From CAZSBB01 sp964605235 (GTDB lineage Bacteria > Planctomycetota > Phycisphaerae > Phycisphaerales > Phycisphaeraceae), in assembly GCA_964605235.1 (NCBI GenBank), contig CAZSBB010000020.1:1-64000 (forward strand): DNA of 64,000 bases, in the 5' to 3' direction. Under the pieces are notes generated by a model that searched no databases, was not told the DNA's origin, and worked only from the letters and a program-made list of their open reading frames with translations. How positions within the stretch are numbered: position 1 is the first letter of the stretch; each line of letters starts with the position of its first letter. Positions 1-9,154 of this stretch are shown here, in pieces. The position numbers were made by a program, and so were the translations under genes.

Positions 1-87
1 AGGTGACACTTCTATTGAAAGCAAGCCCTGTCATTTCTATTGGAGTTCAACACCGTGGCGCGACAATAGGCGTGCATGGATCAACCA

Positions 88-203
88 CGAGCCGGAAGCG
101 TGGGCGACGGGCAGCGTGCCCGGACACCAATCACGCCTGGCATGATCGTCGCGTCATCGGCATCCACGCGCCCTGCCCGTCGCTCACGCTTCCGGCCCGT
201 TCA
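88..203. repeat. Inverted repeat pair, dispersed palindromic element
   Basis: The left arm near 88-116 reads ACGAGCCGGAAGCGTGGGCG and continues; the right arm near 174-203 is its near-perfect reverse complement, ending in ACGCTTCCGGCCCGT. About 57 bases separate the arms. The same pair recurs at 7305-7420, so this is a dispersed element, not a terminator of one gene. No coding gene is supported in bases 1-242. Confidence 0.7.
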
Positions 204-242
204 TTGCCCGCGGTAAGCAACGTGAGCGTGTTGCCGCGCGAG

Positions 243-596
243 TCACTTCCGCCGCCGTCGTTCGCGCCGGTCATTGCTCCAGCGCACGCTGACCGGGCGC
301 TCCCCCGGCTGACGGGCGAGCCAGGTCAGGAAACGGGCGATCTCCGGATGGCAGCGCAGCGCCTCGACGCTGGCGTAATCCTGTTGCATCTGCCGCTCGG
401 TCAACACGGCATGGATCATGCCATGGCAGGGCGGGCAGAGGTCCACCGTGACGGCATCGGCGTCGCGCTCGGCGCGGCGCTGCTTCTCTGGTTTTTTACG
501 GGCGCGGCTGCGCGGAGTCAGATGGTGGCGCGTGGTGCGGGGCACCGCGCGCAAGCACAAAGCACAGGCTTTGCTGGCAGCCTGATCGGACATCAC
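243..596 (-). CDS. HNH endonuclease-like zinc protein
   Basis: A protein of 117 residues. A CxxC pair near residues 11-14 is followed by THRH-like residues (TRHHLTP) and later by LCPPCHGMIH. This is the Cys4/His layout of small HNH nucleases found in many environmental bacteria, with a C-terminal segment about reaching a given residue of a target (FLTWLARQPG). The family normally cuts DNA using one metal ion held by the HH and CHxxIH residues; activity here is inferred only. It lies 64 bases downstream of rpmH on the same strand, where rnpA would be expected in many genomes. The start could be 596 or 593 (two consecutive Met codons). Confidence 0.7.
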   Translation of the reverse strand: MMSDQAASKACALCLRAVPRTTRHHLTPRSRARKKPEKQRRAERDADAVTVDLCPPCHGMIHAVLTERQMQQDYASVEALRCHPEIARFLTWLARQPGERPVSVRWSNDRRERRRRK

Positions 597-660
597 TGCA
601 TCATCGCAGGAAACACAGCACCGGGCGCTCGGCCGGGGAGACTTCCAGAGGCCGCAGAGC

Positions 661-810
661 TTAGAAGTCGTGACGGACGCTCAGGGAGCGGCCTTCGCGG
701 CGTTTGCGGTTGATGATCTTGCGGCCCTTGCTGGTGCGCATGCGGGCGCGGAAACCATGCAGACGAACGCGCTTGATGCGGCTGCGGCGCTTGGGGTAAT
801 GCGTGCTCAT
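661..810 (-). CDS. rpmH: 50S ribosomal protein L34
   Basis: A gene of 49 codons reading MSTHYPKRRSRIKRVRLHGF at its start. The block HGFRARMRTSKGR and the very basic composition are diagnostic of L34, a component of the large ribosomal subunit. The length matches the family (44-50 residues). It starts with ATG at 808-810 and stops with TAA at 661-663. In many bacteria rpmH is followed by rnpA, but here the next co-directional gene encodes an HNH protein and no rnpA is seen. Ribosomal-protein assignment is secure. Confidence 0.96.
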   Translation of the reverse strand: MSTHYPKRRSRIKRVRLHGFRARMRTSKGRKIINRKRREGRSLSVRHDF

Positions 811-871
811 GGCCTGGGTCCTTTGCGGTCATGGGCTGTGGGGCATCGGCCGGCAACAGCGCCAAGATTCC

Positions 872-3800
872 CTAGTCGTTGACGAACACCGCCTGGTAAG
901 CGGCATTCCCGCGCTGGTCCACAGCCCGTAAGGTGATCACGTGGCTGCCCGGCGCAAGACCGGAAATAGTAACAACCAATGATTCGCTTGTCGAGTCGCA
1001 GATGCCGTCGCGGGGCAGCACGGTGCGCCAGTCGTCCGCCGAGTCCACCGCATAGTGCAGGCTGGCGATGGGCGAGAGGGTGTCGACCACCTTGCCGGTG
1101 ATGGCGACGGTCTGGTCCTTCTTGCCGCCTTTGAGTCCGACGAACGCCGGCGGGGTGTTGTCCACCACCACCGGGTCGCTGGTGCGGCTGCTGGTCAACT
1201 CGCCGGCGGGGGGGTTGTCGGGCAAATCACTGGCGGTGACCTGCAACTGGTAGCGCCCGTCGGGCACGTGCTGGGTGTCCCACTGGTAGCGGTTCTTGTC
1301 CAGGTCGTCCTCCAGGGTGATCCACTTGTCGCTGCCGGCGATGCGAAACGCCAGGCGGTAGCGCAGGTTGTCGCCGTTGGGGTCCACCGCTTCCCAGGCG
1401 ATGTCCAGCTTGCTTTCATGCTCGCGCAACCGATCCCCGCCGGGGGTGGGGCTGGGCTTGCCTGCCGCCGGAGCGCCGGGCTTGGCGTCGCCGGGGTAAC
1501 TGGCGGTGATGGAGCGCACGCTGGGACGGAGGTTGGGCATGGCGTAGTTGATGGTCACGCTGTCGATCACCGGGGTGCTGTCGGGATCGCCCTTGAGGAG
1601 CAGGCGATATTGCAGATAGCGTGCCGGCGGACTGCTGACGCGCCCTTCGCGCGGGGCGACCGCCAGGTGGTGCTCATCGTGGGCCATGGTCTGCGGCTCG
1701 CTCCAGTCGGACCAGGCCGCCCGCTCCGGGTCTTCCACATTGCCGCTGCGGGTCTGCAGGGCGACCGACGCGCCTGCGGGCACATCGGCGGTCAGTTGCA
1801 CCGCGCCCCAGACGCTGATCTGCCTGGCGTCGAGCACGCTGCTGGTGAAGGTGCCTTCGGGGGCGAAGCCGGAGCTTAAGCGCAGGAGCTGCGCCGGGTT
1901 CGCGGTGCCGATGAGCAGGCTGCCTTCGGGGCCGCGCAGGAGGCTGACCAGTTGCTGCGGTTCGAGCCGGGCGACGATGGTGCGTTCCTGGGCGGCGAGG
2001 TTGACGCGGTAGAGGTTGCCCTCATTGCCGGTGGCGACCAGCAGATTGTTGTCGTTGTCCAGTGCGAGTCCCAGCACCATGACCGACTCGCGGAACACTT
2101 CGCCGACGAAGCCCTGCCGGGTGATGCGGTAGACGGCATTGCCCTTGTTGTTGGCGGCGGCGGGCTTGGCGGCAGTGCCGCGCCGGGGAGCGCTGCCAGG
2201 CTTGAGCGCTTGTCGTTGGAAACCACCGGGGGAAGCCTGCAGCGCGCCCGAGTCGCGCGCCGCTTCCAACCGTTGCTGCACGATCTGGCGCAATTGGTCG
2301 TATTGCTGTGCACTGGGTTGGGCGGGTTTGGCGGCACTGTCGCCGGCGCTGGGGGCGGCGTCGGACTTGGCGTCGCCCGCGCCGGGCTGGTTGGGCTGAC
2401 CGGATTGCTCCGCCAGCACCAGCAGGCCTGCTGCGCCGGGCATGGGTGAACTCGACAACGGGCGCAACTCGGGCAACTCCCGGGTGTAGGCAGGGGCGGC
2501 CTCCGCCGGCGGCAGGTCCGGTTGGGCCGGAGCCGCCGGTGTCCCGCTGGCATCATCTTTGGGCTGGGGCGTCGATTCACCAGCCGCCGGGTGCGGAACA
2601 TTTCCCGGTGTGGGGGCGGGCTGGGGCTGCATGGGCTGAGGGTCGGGCTGGGGCTGGGGCACCGGGGGAACGGGTTCGGATTTGGTTTTGTCGACAGCTT
2701 TGACTTCAGGCCGGCCTGATTGCGACTGCGCGGCCCGCGAGAGCCGGCCCGGTCGCGCCTGGTCGGCGTCGGCGGTGCCGGCGAAAACCGTCCCATCCGG
2801 CAGCACCAGCAGAGCGCCGATCTCCGGCTCGGGGGCGTCAAACATCACAAACACCTGCGGGTCGCCCTCCGCCTGCTCGGTGATGCGGTACACCAGACCA
2901 TCGGTGTCCGTACCGGCGTAAATCCGGCCCTGCTCGTCCCGGCCCAGACACAACACGTTGGTTTGCCTGGTCGCCAGCAAGGTCACCACCACCGGCGCGT
3001 GGGCGTTGGGCGTCACCGGCCGGGCGGGGTCCTGCTCGGTCTCCGCCGGCGGCTGGTCCGTCGTGGGAGCGGCGGGTTGGGCTGCGGTTTCAGTTTTAAC
3101 CGCTTCCCCAGCGCTTGCCGAAGCTGCGCCCTCGGCGCCCTCGGCGGGCGCTTCAGTGCTCTTCGCCTCCGCGGGCGGCAGGTCGGCTTCCAACTCATCG
3201 CCCACCATGTTCGGCGCGGTCGTCTCATTCGCCGGGGCGGCATCGGCGGCGCTGCGGCTCGCTTCCTCGGCCACAGGCGCTGCGGGCTTCGCCGGGGTGG
3301 ACGCTTCCGGTTTGGCGGCAGCCGGCGCGGGTTGGGCGGGTTCCACCACTGCAGGCTTCTGGGCGCCGGGCAGGTCCACCCGCAGCACCTGGCCATCGGT
3401 GCCGGTGGCGACATAGAAGCGTTGACCCGTCACCAGCACGTCCCACACATACCGCACCCCCGGCAGGCGCACGACATCCACCAGCTTGTCCTCACGCAGC
3501 ACCGCCAGCCGGCTTTCCGGGCCGCTGAGCGCCACGAGCAGTTCGCCTTCGGCGGTGAGCGCCAGACAGAAAATCTGTTCCCCGGCCGGCTGCGCAACCA
3601 CTTCGATTTTGCCGTTGATCCGCCGCAGCAGCTTGCCCTCAGGACCGGCCGCCAGGTACAGCGTGCCGTCATCAGTGTGCTGGAGGTCGAACACCACGCT
3701 CGCCTGCTCGGGCATCTCGCCCAGCGTCTCAGCGCTCAGCGCGAGTTTCACATCGCCCAGGTTGGTCACCAGCGTGTGCTGGGTTTCCCCCGGCTCGAAG

Positions 3801-3925
3801 TCGGCTTCGGTGGTCTGCTCCCAGCGCTGGGGCTGCACCGCCAGCACACTGGCGCTCAGCCACGCCAGCGCGGCCGACAACGCCAGGGCGCGGCCCCACA
3901 CCGCAGACGTGGAAAACTTGCTCAT
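872..3925 (-). CDS. Secreted beta-propeller protein with Pro/Ala-rich linkers
   Basis: About 1017 residues. The start at 3925 is preferred because AAGGA sits 8 bases upstream; a GTG at 3940 is possible. An N-terminal signal peptide (hydrophobic residues about 12-30) is followed by repeats of the form 'DGTLYLAAGPEGKLLR' and 'FYVATGTDGQVLRVD', which are typical propeller blades. Long Pro/Ala/Glu-rich linkers (about residues 195-305 and 400-600) interrupt the blades. The C-terminus carries Ig/FnIII-like strands ('VPDGRYQLQVTASD', 'PPAFVGLKGG'). No enzyme active site is visible. It lies 50 bases downstream of the S55 peptidase gene on the same strand, so they are probably co-transcribed. The function is unknown; a cell-surface or periplasmic sensor or scaffold is a guess. 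Confidence 0.75.
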   Translation of the reverse strand: MSKFSTSAVWGRALALSAALAWLSASVLAVQPQRWEQTTEADFEPGETQHTLVTNLGDVKLALSAETLGEMPEQASVVFDLQHTDDGTLYLAAGPEGKLLRRINGKIEVVAQPAGEQIFCLALTAEGELLVALSGPESRLAVLREDKLVDVVRLPGVRYVWDVLVTGQRFYVATGTDGQVLRVDLPGAQKPAVVEPAQPAPAAAKPEASTPAKPAAPVAEEASRSAADAAPANETTAPNMVGDELEADLPPAEAKSTEAPAEGAEGAASASAGEAVKTETAAQPAAPTTDQPPAETEQDPARPVTPNAHAPVVVTLLATRQTNVLCLGRDEQGRIYAGTDTDGLVYRITEQAEGDPQVFVMFDAPEPEIGALLVLPDGTVFAGTADADQARPGRLSRAAQSQSGRPEVKAVDKTKSEPVPPVPQPQPDPQPMQPQPAPTPGNVPHPAAGESTPQPKDDASGTPAAPAQPDLPPAEAAPAYTRELPELRPLSSSPMPGAAGLLVLAEQSGQPNQPGAGDAKSDAAPSAGDSAAKPAQPSAQQYDQLRQIVQQRLEAARDSGALQASPGGFQRQALKPGSAPRRGTAAKPAAANNKGNAVYRITRQGFVGEVFRESVMVLGLALDNDNNLLVATGNEGNLYRVNLAAQERTIVARLEPQQLVSLLRGPEGSLLIGTANPAQLLRLSSGFAPEGTFTSSVLDARQISVWGAVQLTADVPAGASVALQTRSGNVEDPERAAWSDWSEPQTMAHDEHHLAVAPREGRVSSPPARYLQYRLLLKGDPDSTPVIDSVTINYAMPNLRPSVRSITASYPGDAKPGAPAAGKPSPTPGGDRLREHESKLDIAWEAVDPNGDNLRYRLAFRIAGSDKWITLEDDLDKNRYQWDTQHVPDGRYQLQVTASDLPDNPPAGELTSSRTSDPVVVDNTPPAFVGLKGGKKDQTVAITGKVVDTLSPIASLHYAVDSADDWRTVLPRDGICDSTSESLVVTISGLAPGSHVITLRAVDQRGNAAYQAVFVND

Positions 3926-3975
3926 GGTCTGGTCCTTCACTTCAATCCCACGCCACGCTTGTCACGCGCGTCGGC

Positions 3976-6015
3976 TTACGATCCACCTTCATGCTCGGCC
4001 CGCACCTGAATGTTGAAGTTCATGTTGCTGCGGGTCACCAGCCCCAACGGAATCATCTGCTCGTGCCACTGCGGGTACACCGTCGCCGCGGTGCTGGTGC
4101 TGGTCGCCAGCAACGCCCGCCGGCTCGAGGGCAGATCCGCCAACTCCCGCGCGCCGATCGCCAATCCTTCCTGCCGCAGTTGCAGCAGCACCATCAGCGC
4201 GTCGTCCGGCACCGTGAGAATGCGCTCCAGCAGGGTGAACAGGTCATCCACATTGCTGGTCGACAACAGATGCGGACGCTGCGACACCAGCAGCGGGAGA
4301 TAGGTGCGGGCATCGCAGATGGTCAATTGATAGTCGCCCTCGGGCGTGTTGGCGGGAATGACCACGGGCACGCGTTTCTCGAACACATCCGCGCCGTAAC
4401 GCTGCACCCGCAAGGTGAGCATGAGCTGTTCGCCCGGCGCCAGCTCGCCGCGGTCGAGACGGGCCTGCGTGAGAATGCCCACGCGCAGCTCCGGCTCGAT
4501 GCTCAGCTTCACCCGCAGCTCACGCAGCAGCACGCTCTGATGCGCGTTCTCCGCCAGCGTGGCCATCGCCGGCGCCAGCGCCAGCAGCACATCCATCGCC
4601 CCGGCGTTGGGCAGCAGGTTGTCCAGGTGCAGCACCCGGTCGCCGTCGAAGCTCAGACGCGCTTCCAGACGCAGCGTGCTGTTGACGGGCGGGCTTTGCA
4701 GGGCGGTCATGCTTTGCAGCGCGGTGACCGCGCTGAGCACGGCCGTCATCTGCGGATGGCGCACCACCTGGTAACGGTAGGAGCGCACCGGCTGATCGGG
4801 CATGTGCACTTCCGTCACCACTTTGGCGGTGTCATAGTTCAGCACCGGCGCCGCCACAATGCCGGCGTTTTCCTCGCGCACCAGCGTGCCGGCGCGCAAC
4901 CCCGAGCCGGCGACCTTGAAGCTGATGTCGGTGCGCGGCATGACCGTATGCACAAATCCGGTGGCGATGGGCAGGTTCGCCGCGCCTTCACCCGCCCGGC
5001 CGTCGCCCGAAAAAGCATGACCGAACGCCAGCACCTGACCATCCGGCAGCACATCGGTGACCGTGCCGTTGGCGGAGAGGTCCAGATCGCCCCACGCCAG
5101 CGGCACGTTGATCGCACTGCCCGGCGCCAGCCGCACCTTTTCCATATCCAACCACGCCGGCGGCTTGCCCACGGTGACTCCCGCCGGCGCGGCGATCGGC
5201 TGCAGGCCCAATGGTTCCAGCCATGGCGCCAGCACACCCTCCAGGGTCGGCACACTCACCAGCACCGGCAGCCGCAGCGCTTGCAAACCATGCACCGCAG
5301 CCGGCGCGGCCGACAGCGACGTCAGAGCTGGCGCCGGTTGCTCCACACCATTGAGCGCCGGCCCACGCAGCGCCTGCGCCAGCAAGCGCGTGCGCGCCAG
5401 CTGCGGCGAGTCCACGCCTTGCCCCGCCGCCGCGGCGATCAGCCGTTCGAGCGCCTGCGTGCCGGAGCCGACGGCCAGCGGGCGCGGCTTCTGCTCTTTG
5501 GCGCGCTGGGCGATGGCGCGCATCTGCTCGATCGGTTGCACGCCCACCAGCGTTTCTTTCAGGTTGGTGTAGCCGAAGGCGAACGCGCCGATCAGCCGGC
5601 CGCCCTGTCCGAGCACCTGCGGCTCGGCGTCCGCCCACAGGTAGATGGGCGAACCGCTCATGCCCTGCACCAGGCCGTTGTGCGCCATGCGGGCGTCGGT
5701 GCAGCGGATCCAGATGGCGCCCTGCGCCGGCTCGGCGTCGTGCATGACACTGACCACCTCGACGGCGAAAGGTTCGATGGCGACGCCCTGAAAGACCGTC
5801 AGCCCGTAGCCGCGCATGCCTTGCCGCACCTCTTTGAGCGGCAGGATGGGCGCGGCCTGGGCGGGCACGAGCGTGCGCGCCGCCAACGGGGTTTCATCGG
5901 CGGCCTTGACCTGCAGCGCCGGCAGCCACAGCAGGGCGGTCAGACCGAGAATGCAACACAGGAATTGGGGCTCAGCGCCGCTTGCAGCGCGCCGCGCCGG
6001 CGGCAGGAAGCTCAT
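3976..6015 (-). CDS. S55 (SpoIVB-type) serine peptidase family protein
   Basis: 679 residues with an N-terminal signal or anchor segment (about residues 18-38). The block ILPLKEVRQGMRGYGLTVFQ (about 57-76) and the motif GMSGSP (118-123, putative nucleophile Ser122) are hallmarks of the SpoIVB/S55 peptidase family. A second conserved block, 'VLAFGHAFSGDG', would supply the His. In Bacillus SpoIVB signals sigma-K activation during sporulation, but homologues of this longer form occur in non-sporulating phyla and their substrates are unknown. The gene is followed at 50 bases by the secreted beta-propeller protein, a possible partner or substrate (inference). Confidence 0.85.
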   Translation of the reverse strand: MSFLPPARRAASGAEPQFLCCILGLTALLWLPALQVKAADETPLAARTLVPAQAAPILPLKEVRQGMRGYGLTVFQGVAIEPFAVEVVSVMHDAEPAQGAIWIRCTDARMAHNGLVQGMSGSPIYLWADAEPQVLGQGGRLIGAFAFGYTNLKETLVGVQPIEQMRAIAQRAKEQKPRPLAVGSGTQALERLIAAAAGQGVDSPQLARTRLLAQALRGPALNGVEQPAPALTSLSAAPAAVHGLQALRLPVLVSVPTLEGVLAPWLEPLGLQPIAAPAGVTVGKPPAWLDMEKVRLAPGSAINVPLAWGDLDLSANGTVTDVLPDGQVLAFGHAFSGDGRAGEGAANLPIATGFVHTVMPRTDISFKVAGSGLRAGTLVREENAGIVAAPVLNYDTAKVVTEVHMPDQPVRSYRYQVVRHPQMTAVLSAVTALQSMTALQSPPVNSTLRLEARLSFDGDRVLHLDNLLPNAGAMDVLLALAPAMATLAENAHQSVLLRELRVKLSIEPELRVGILTQARLDRGELAPGEQLMLTLRVQRYGADVFEKRVPVVIPANTPEGDYQLTICDARTYLPLLVSQRPHLLSTSNVDDLFTLLERILTVPDDALMVLLQLRQEGLAIGARELADLPSSRRALLATSTSTAATVYPQWHEQMIPLGLVTRSNMNFNIQVRAEHEGGS

Positions 6016-6130
6016 GGGCTCAAGGTATCCGGGGCAGAAACGATTGACAAGCGATCACTGCTTCCAGATACTCGCCGAATCCTACAGGGGTTGCGACTTT
6101 GGGGCCGCTCCTCGCCGCTGGCAGCATGGC

Positions 6131-6856
6131 ATGGTCGATGAAGCCGAAAAGATTCTGGGCTATCGGTTCCGCAATGCGGATCTGCTGACCAGCGCCCTGA
6201 CGCATGCCTCCAGCGCCGACTCGCGCCTCGACAGCAACGAGCGCATGGAATTTCTGGGCGACGCGATTCTGGGCTACGTCGTCTGCGAACATCTTTATCA
6301 ACAGTACCCCGACCTGCTCGAAGGCGAGCTGACCAAGATCAAAAGCGCGGTGGTCAGCCGGACGGTGTGCGCGCAGATCACCGATGAGCTGGGACTCGCG
6401 GAATTGCTGAACCTGGGCAAAGGCATGGCGGGCGGCCGACAGTTGCCGCAAAGCGTGCAGGCGGCGGCGTTGGAGGCGGTGATCGCCGGGGTGTATCTCG
6501 ACGGCGGTCTGGAAGCCGCGCGAACATTCATCCTGGACAAGTTCGCCGGCATGATTGAGCGCTTTGCCGCCAGCACCCATCAGCAGAATTTCAAGAGCGT
6601 GCTGCAGCATCATGTGCAGAAGGCGGGCGCCGGCGTGCCGCAGTATGTGCTGCTGGATGAGAAAGGCCCCGACCACGCCAAGTGCTTTGAGGTCTGCGTG
6701 GAGCTGGCGGGCCGACGGTATTCCTCGGCGTGGGCGAAAAGCAAAAAAGAAGCCGAGCAACAGGCGGCCCTGCTGGCGCTGCAGGAAATGCAGGTGGCGC
6801 AGGTGGACGACGACGGCCACGTGCAGATCGTCGAGCAGCCGGTGTCGGGCGAGTGA
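6131..6856 (+). CDS. rnc: Ribonuclease III
   Basis: 241 residues from ATG 6131. The RNase III signature NERMEFLGDAILGYV is present near residue 37, with the catalytic acidic residues in place; a C-terminal double-stranded RNA-binding domain follows (from about residue 155, ending 'KSKKEAEQQAALLALQEM'). It cleaves double-stranded RNA in rRNA precursor processing and mRNA decay in the cytoplasm. The open frame extends upstream to 5816, but that extension overlaps the divergent S55 gene and has no family similarity, so the later ATG is chosen. Confidence 0.96.
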   Translation: MVDEAEKILGYRFRNADLLTSALTHASSADSRLDSNERMEFLGDAILGYVVCEHLYQQYPDLLEGELTKIKSAVVSRTVCAQITDELGLAELLNLGKGMAGGRQLPQSVQAAALEAVIAGVYLDGGLEAARTFILDKFAGMIERFAASTHQQNFKSVLQHHVQKAGAGVPQYVLLDEKGPDHAKCFEVCVELAGRRYSSAWAKSKKEAEQQAALLALQEMQVAQVDDDGHVQIVEQPVSGE

Positions 6857-6879
6857 GCGTCAGGTTGGCGTCGTGCAGG

Positions 6880-7290
6880 TCAAGGTGAGGCGGGGACGGG
6901 GGCTTGCGGGCGGTCGTCAGCAGTCAATCGCACATACGGCCGAATCTGCTGCAGAATCGTCGGGCCGATCCACGGCACCGCGTCCAGTTCCCCCAGCGTG
7001 CGGAAAGCGCCATGCGTCTGGCGATGGCTGACGATCGACCGGGCGATGCGCGGCCCGATCCCTGGCAGCAGCGACAACTCCGCCGCATCCGCCTGGTTGA
7101 GGTACACCCATGTGCCGGTGCCGCGCGGCGTCAGTTGCGCCACGGGCGTGTCGAGTCGCCACGCCCGCCAACTGCTCGCCGCCAGCAGGCCCAGCAACAG
7201 CAATGTCAACACCGGCGGCGCCAGCCGCGATGGGGGCATCGTGCTTGTGGCTGGTGCAGGTACGGGCGGGGTGGCGTCGGTGGGCGTCAT
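6880..7290 (-). CDS. ComEA-like helix-hairpin-helix membrane protein
   Basis: 136 residues from the ATG at 7288-7290. One transmembrane segment (about residues 22-40, 'PPVLTLLLLGLLAASS') is followed by a paired helix-hairpin-helix domain: 'VYLNQADAAELSLLPGIGPR' then 'TLGELDAVPWIGPTILQQIR'. This is the DNA-binding domain of ComEA competence proteins. A membrane-anchored DNA-binding role, perhaps DNA uptake, is inferred. An upstream in-frame ATG at 7389 would run through the dispersed repeat, so it is rejected. It converges on rnc with a 23-base gap. Confidence 0.8.
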   Translation of the reverse strand: MTPTDATPPVPAPATSTMPPSRLAPPVLTLLLLGLLAASSWRAWRLDTPVAQLTPRGTGTWVYLNQADAAELSLLPGIGPRIARSIVSHRQTHGAFRTLGELDAVPWIGPTILQQIRPYVRLTADDRPQAPVPASP

Positions 7291-7304
7291 GGCAGGTTGC
7301 CTGA

Positions 7305-7420
7305 ACGAGCCGGAAGCGTCAGCGCCGGGAAAGGCGGTCGGTTGCCATTGGACGTGTGCCTTCACCCGGCTGCATGGGTATGCGATCACGCTGCCCGTCG
7401 CTCACGCTTCCGGCTCGTTT
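7305..7420. repeat. Second copy of the 88-203 inverted repeat
   Basis: The left arm at 7305-7329 starts ACGAGCCGGAAGCGT; the right arm at 7391-7420 ends TCACGCTTCCGGCTCGT. The arms match those at 88-203, with a similar spacing of about 60 bases. It lies between two minus-strand genes, just upstream of the ComEA-like gene. The copy number in this window is two. Confidence 0.7.
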
Positions 7421-7458
7421 GATGCGCTAAACAACGCAGTGACGTCCGCACCTTCACC

Positions 7459-9012
7459 TCACCGACCCGGCAAGGCGTTGGCGGCCAGGGCGCTCGACGG
7501 CAATGGCGCATCGGTCGCCAAGCTCCGGCGGAACTGCGCCATCTGCCGCAGCGCCGGCTTGGGCTGCAAACCTTCCGTCACCAGCCCGCCCATCGGCAGC
7601 TCGATGTCCGGATGGTCGATCACCTCATTCCATGTCACCGTTTCCACAAACGGCTTCGACAGCGCGATGTGCAGCAACGCTTCGTACCATGCCCCCTGCA
7701 ACTGCGGCGACCACGGCTTACGCCAGGCGCCGCTGTTGGGGTCCACCGCCGGGCCGTTGGGCGCCTGGGCGATCATCTCGCGCGTCACCTGCCCGCTGGG
7801 CACGGAGATCACCACATTCAGCGGCTTGCCCATGGGCGAGAACTGGTCCAGCAGATTGCTCACCTGCATCAGATCGCGCGTGTACTGCCCGGACATCGCC
7901 TGACCCATCAGCAATTTCAGCGACAGGGCGTCAAACGCGATCGACCCCTGCACCATCAGGTCCGCGTACATCATCGGCGGGATCGAACGCTGGTTCGACC
8001 CGTAGTACTCGCCGAACGGTTCCCGCAGTTCCACCAGCACCCGGCTCTGCGGCGCCAGCTTCTTGACTTCCATCACCACCATGCGCGTCAGGTCCATGAG
8101 CTGATCGAACGCAATGGTGAAATGGTTGTTGATGTGCAAGCCCGACAGCACGTTCCAGGTGTTCACGCGATCCTTGAACCGGGTGACGACTTTCTCCACG
8201 TGTTCGTAGATCAGGTCGCGCACGGTTTCGTAATCGTGTTCCCAGATGAACAGCCAATCGGGCAGGCAATGCGGCTCAAAGCTGATCAGCGGCCCGGCGA
8301 TGATGGGCATTTCCTTGCTGCGCGCCCAGGTCACCCAGTCCTCCAGCAGATCCCACTGGTACTGGCCCTCCTCGGGGTTGAGCAGCTTCCACGGCGTGGG
8401 CAGGCTCAGGAAATCGAAGTGGGCGCGAATGCCTTCGCGCAGCCGGGCGTGACGCTGCTTCAGCGGCGTGCCGCAACCGATCAGGTGGCGCGGCAATGAG
8501 CCAGTGGAGCGGCGACGGTTCAGCAACAGATCGGCATGCACGATCGCCAGTTCTTCCGAGCCGTCGATGGCGGCGACAATGGACTGCCGCGCCATTTCAT
8601 CGCACTTGCCCGGATCGGATTCGGTGAAGCAGAGGGCTTCGATGAAGAGCTGCCGCGCCTTCTCCATGTGCTGAGCGATGCTGTGTTCGGGGCGGATTTC
8701 AAACATGCCCCAGTCTTCGCACTTGTTGTACAGGGTCATGACGCGCTTACGCGCCAGCTCGAGCATCAGCAGGTACGGCTCTTCGCGGTCGGGCAGCAGG
8801 CAGGTCGAGAGGGTCATCTCGCCGTGGTCGCCCAGGGAGACCTGCAGCGCCAGGGCGGCGACGCCGGTTTCGCGTTTGTCGCAGAACAGCACACCCTGAT
8901 CGACAGTGAAAGTGGCGCGCACGGCATTGTTGTCGGAGCCAATGAGATAAGCGTTGCGCAACGGGAAGCGCTGCGCCGGTTTGCCGTTCTCAAAGATGCG
9001 GAACTTGATCAT
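7459..9012 (-). CDS. GH10-like (xylanase-fold) protein, possibly inactive
   Basis: 517 residues starting at ATG 9010-9012 (MIKFRIFENG). The N-terminal third is a beta-sandwich-like domain; from about residue 185 a TIM barrel resembles glycoside hydrolase family 10 ('HFDFLSLPTPWKLLNPEEGQ' region, then 'VNTWNVLSGLH', and 'VLVELREPFGEYYG'). In GH10 enzymes the acid/base Glu lies in WDVVNEA; here the matching segment reads WNVLSGLH, so that Glu is absent, while the nucleophile region keeps VEL. The family cuts beta-1,4-xylan outside the cell. No signal peptide is evident. Loss of activity, or a different sugar-binding role, is inferred. The gene is divergent from rmuC. Confidence 0.72.
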   Translation of the reverse strand: MIKFRIFENGKPAQRFPLRNAYLIGSDNNAVRATFTVDQGVLFCDKRETGVAALALQVSLGDHGEMTLSTCLLPDREEPYLLMLELARKRVMTLYNKCEDWGMFEIRPEHSIAQHMEKARQLFIEALCFTESDPGKCDEMARQSIVAAIDGSEELAIVHADLLLNRRRSTGSLPRHLIGCGTPLKQRHARLREGIRAHFDFLSLPTPWKLLNPEEGQYQWDLLEDWVTWARSKEMPIIAGPLISFEPHCLPDWLFIWEHDYETVRDLIYEHVEKVVTRFKDRVNTWNVLSGLHINNHFTIAFDQLMDLTRMVVMEVKKLAPQSRVLVELREPFGEYYGSNQRSIPPMMYADLMVQGSIAFDALSLKLLMGQAMSGQYTRDLMQVSNLLDQFSPMGKPLNVVISVPSGQVTREMIAQAPNGPAVDPNSGAWRKPWSPQLQGAWYEALLHIALSKPFVETVTWNEVIDHPDIELPMGGLVTEGLQPKPALRQMAQFRRSLATDAPLPSSALAANALPGR

Positions 9013-9154
9013 GAGCGCCCAGCCGATTCTCCGCCGATCTCCCGAACTCCTCCAGCGCCGCACGGCGTTGCCGATGCGTGGGGATTATGGAGCATTCCCC
9101 GCAGGGAAGCAATGCCGTTTGCGGGAAAATCCGGCACGCCGTGGGGGCGGTATC

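Noticed and set aside
3..713. Long plus-strand frame across 1-713
   Set aside because: It runs antisense to the HNH gene and part of rpmH, covers a palindromic repeat and has no family features.
2720..4009. Plus-strand frame of 429 residues across the propeller gene
   Set aside because: It is antisense to the 872-3925 gene; composition (His/Arg/Gly-rich) is typical of a shadow frame in high-GC DNA.
3991..6141. Plus-strand frame of 716 residues across the S55 gene
   Set aside because: Antisense to a gene with clear S55 motifs; Arg/Gln/His-rich, no motifs.
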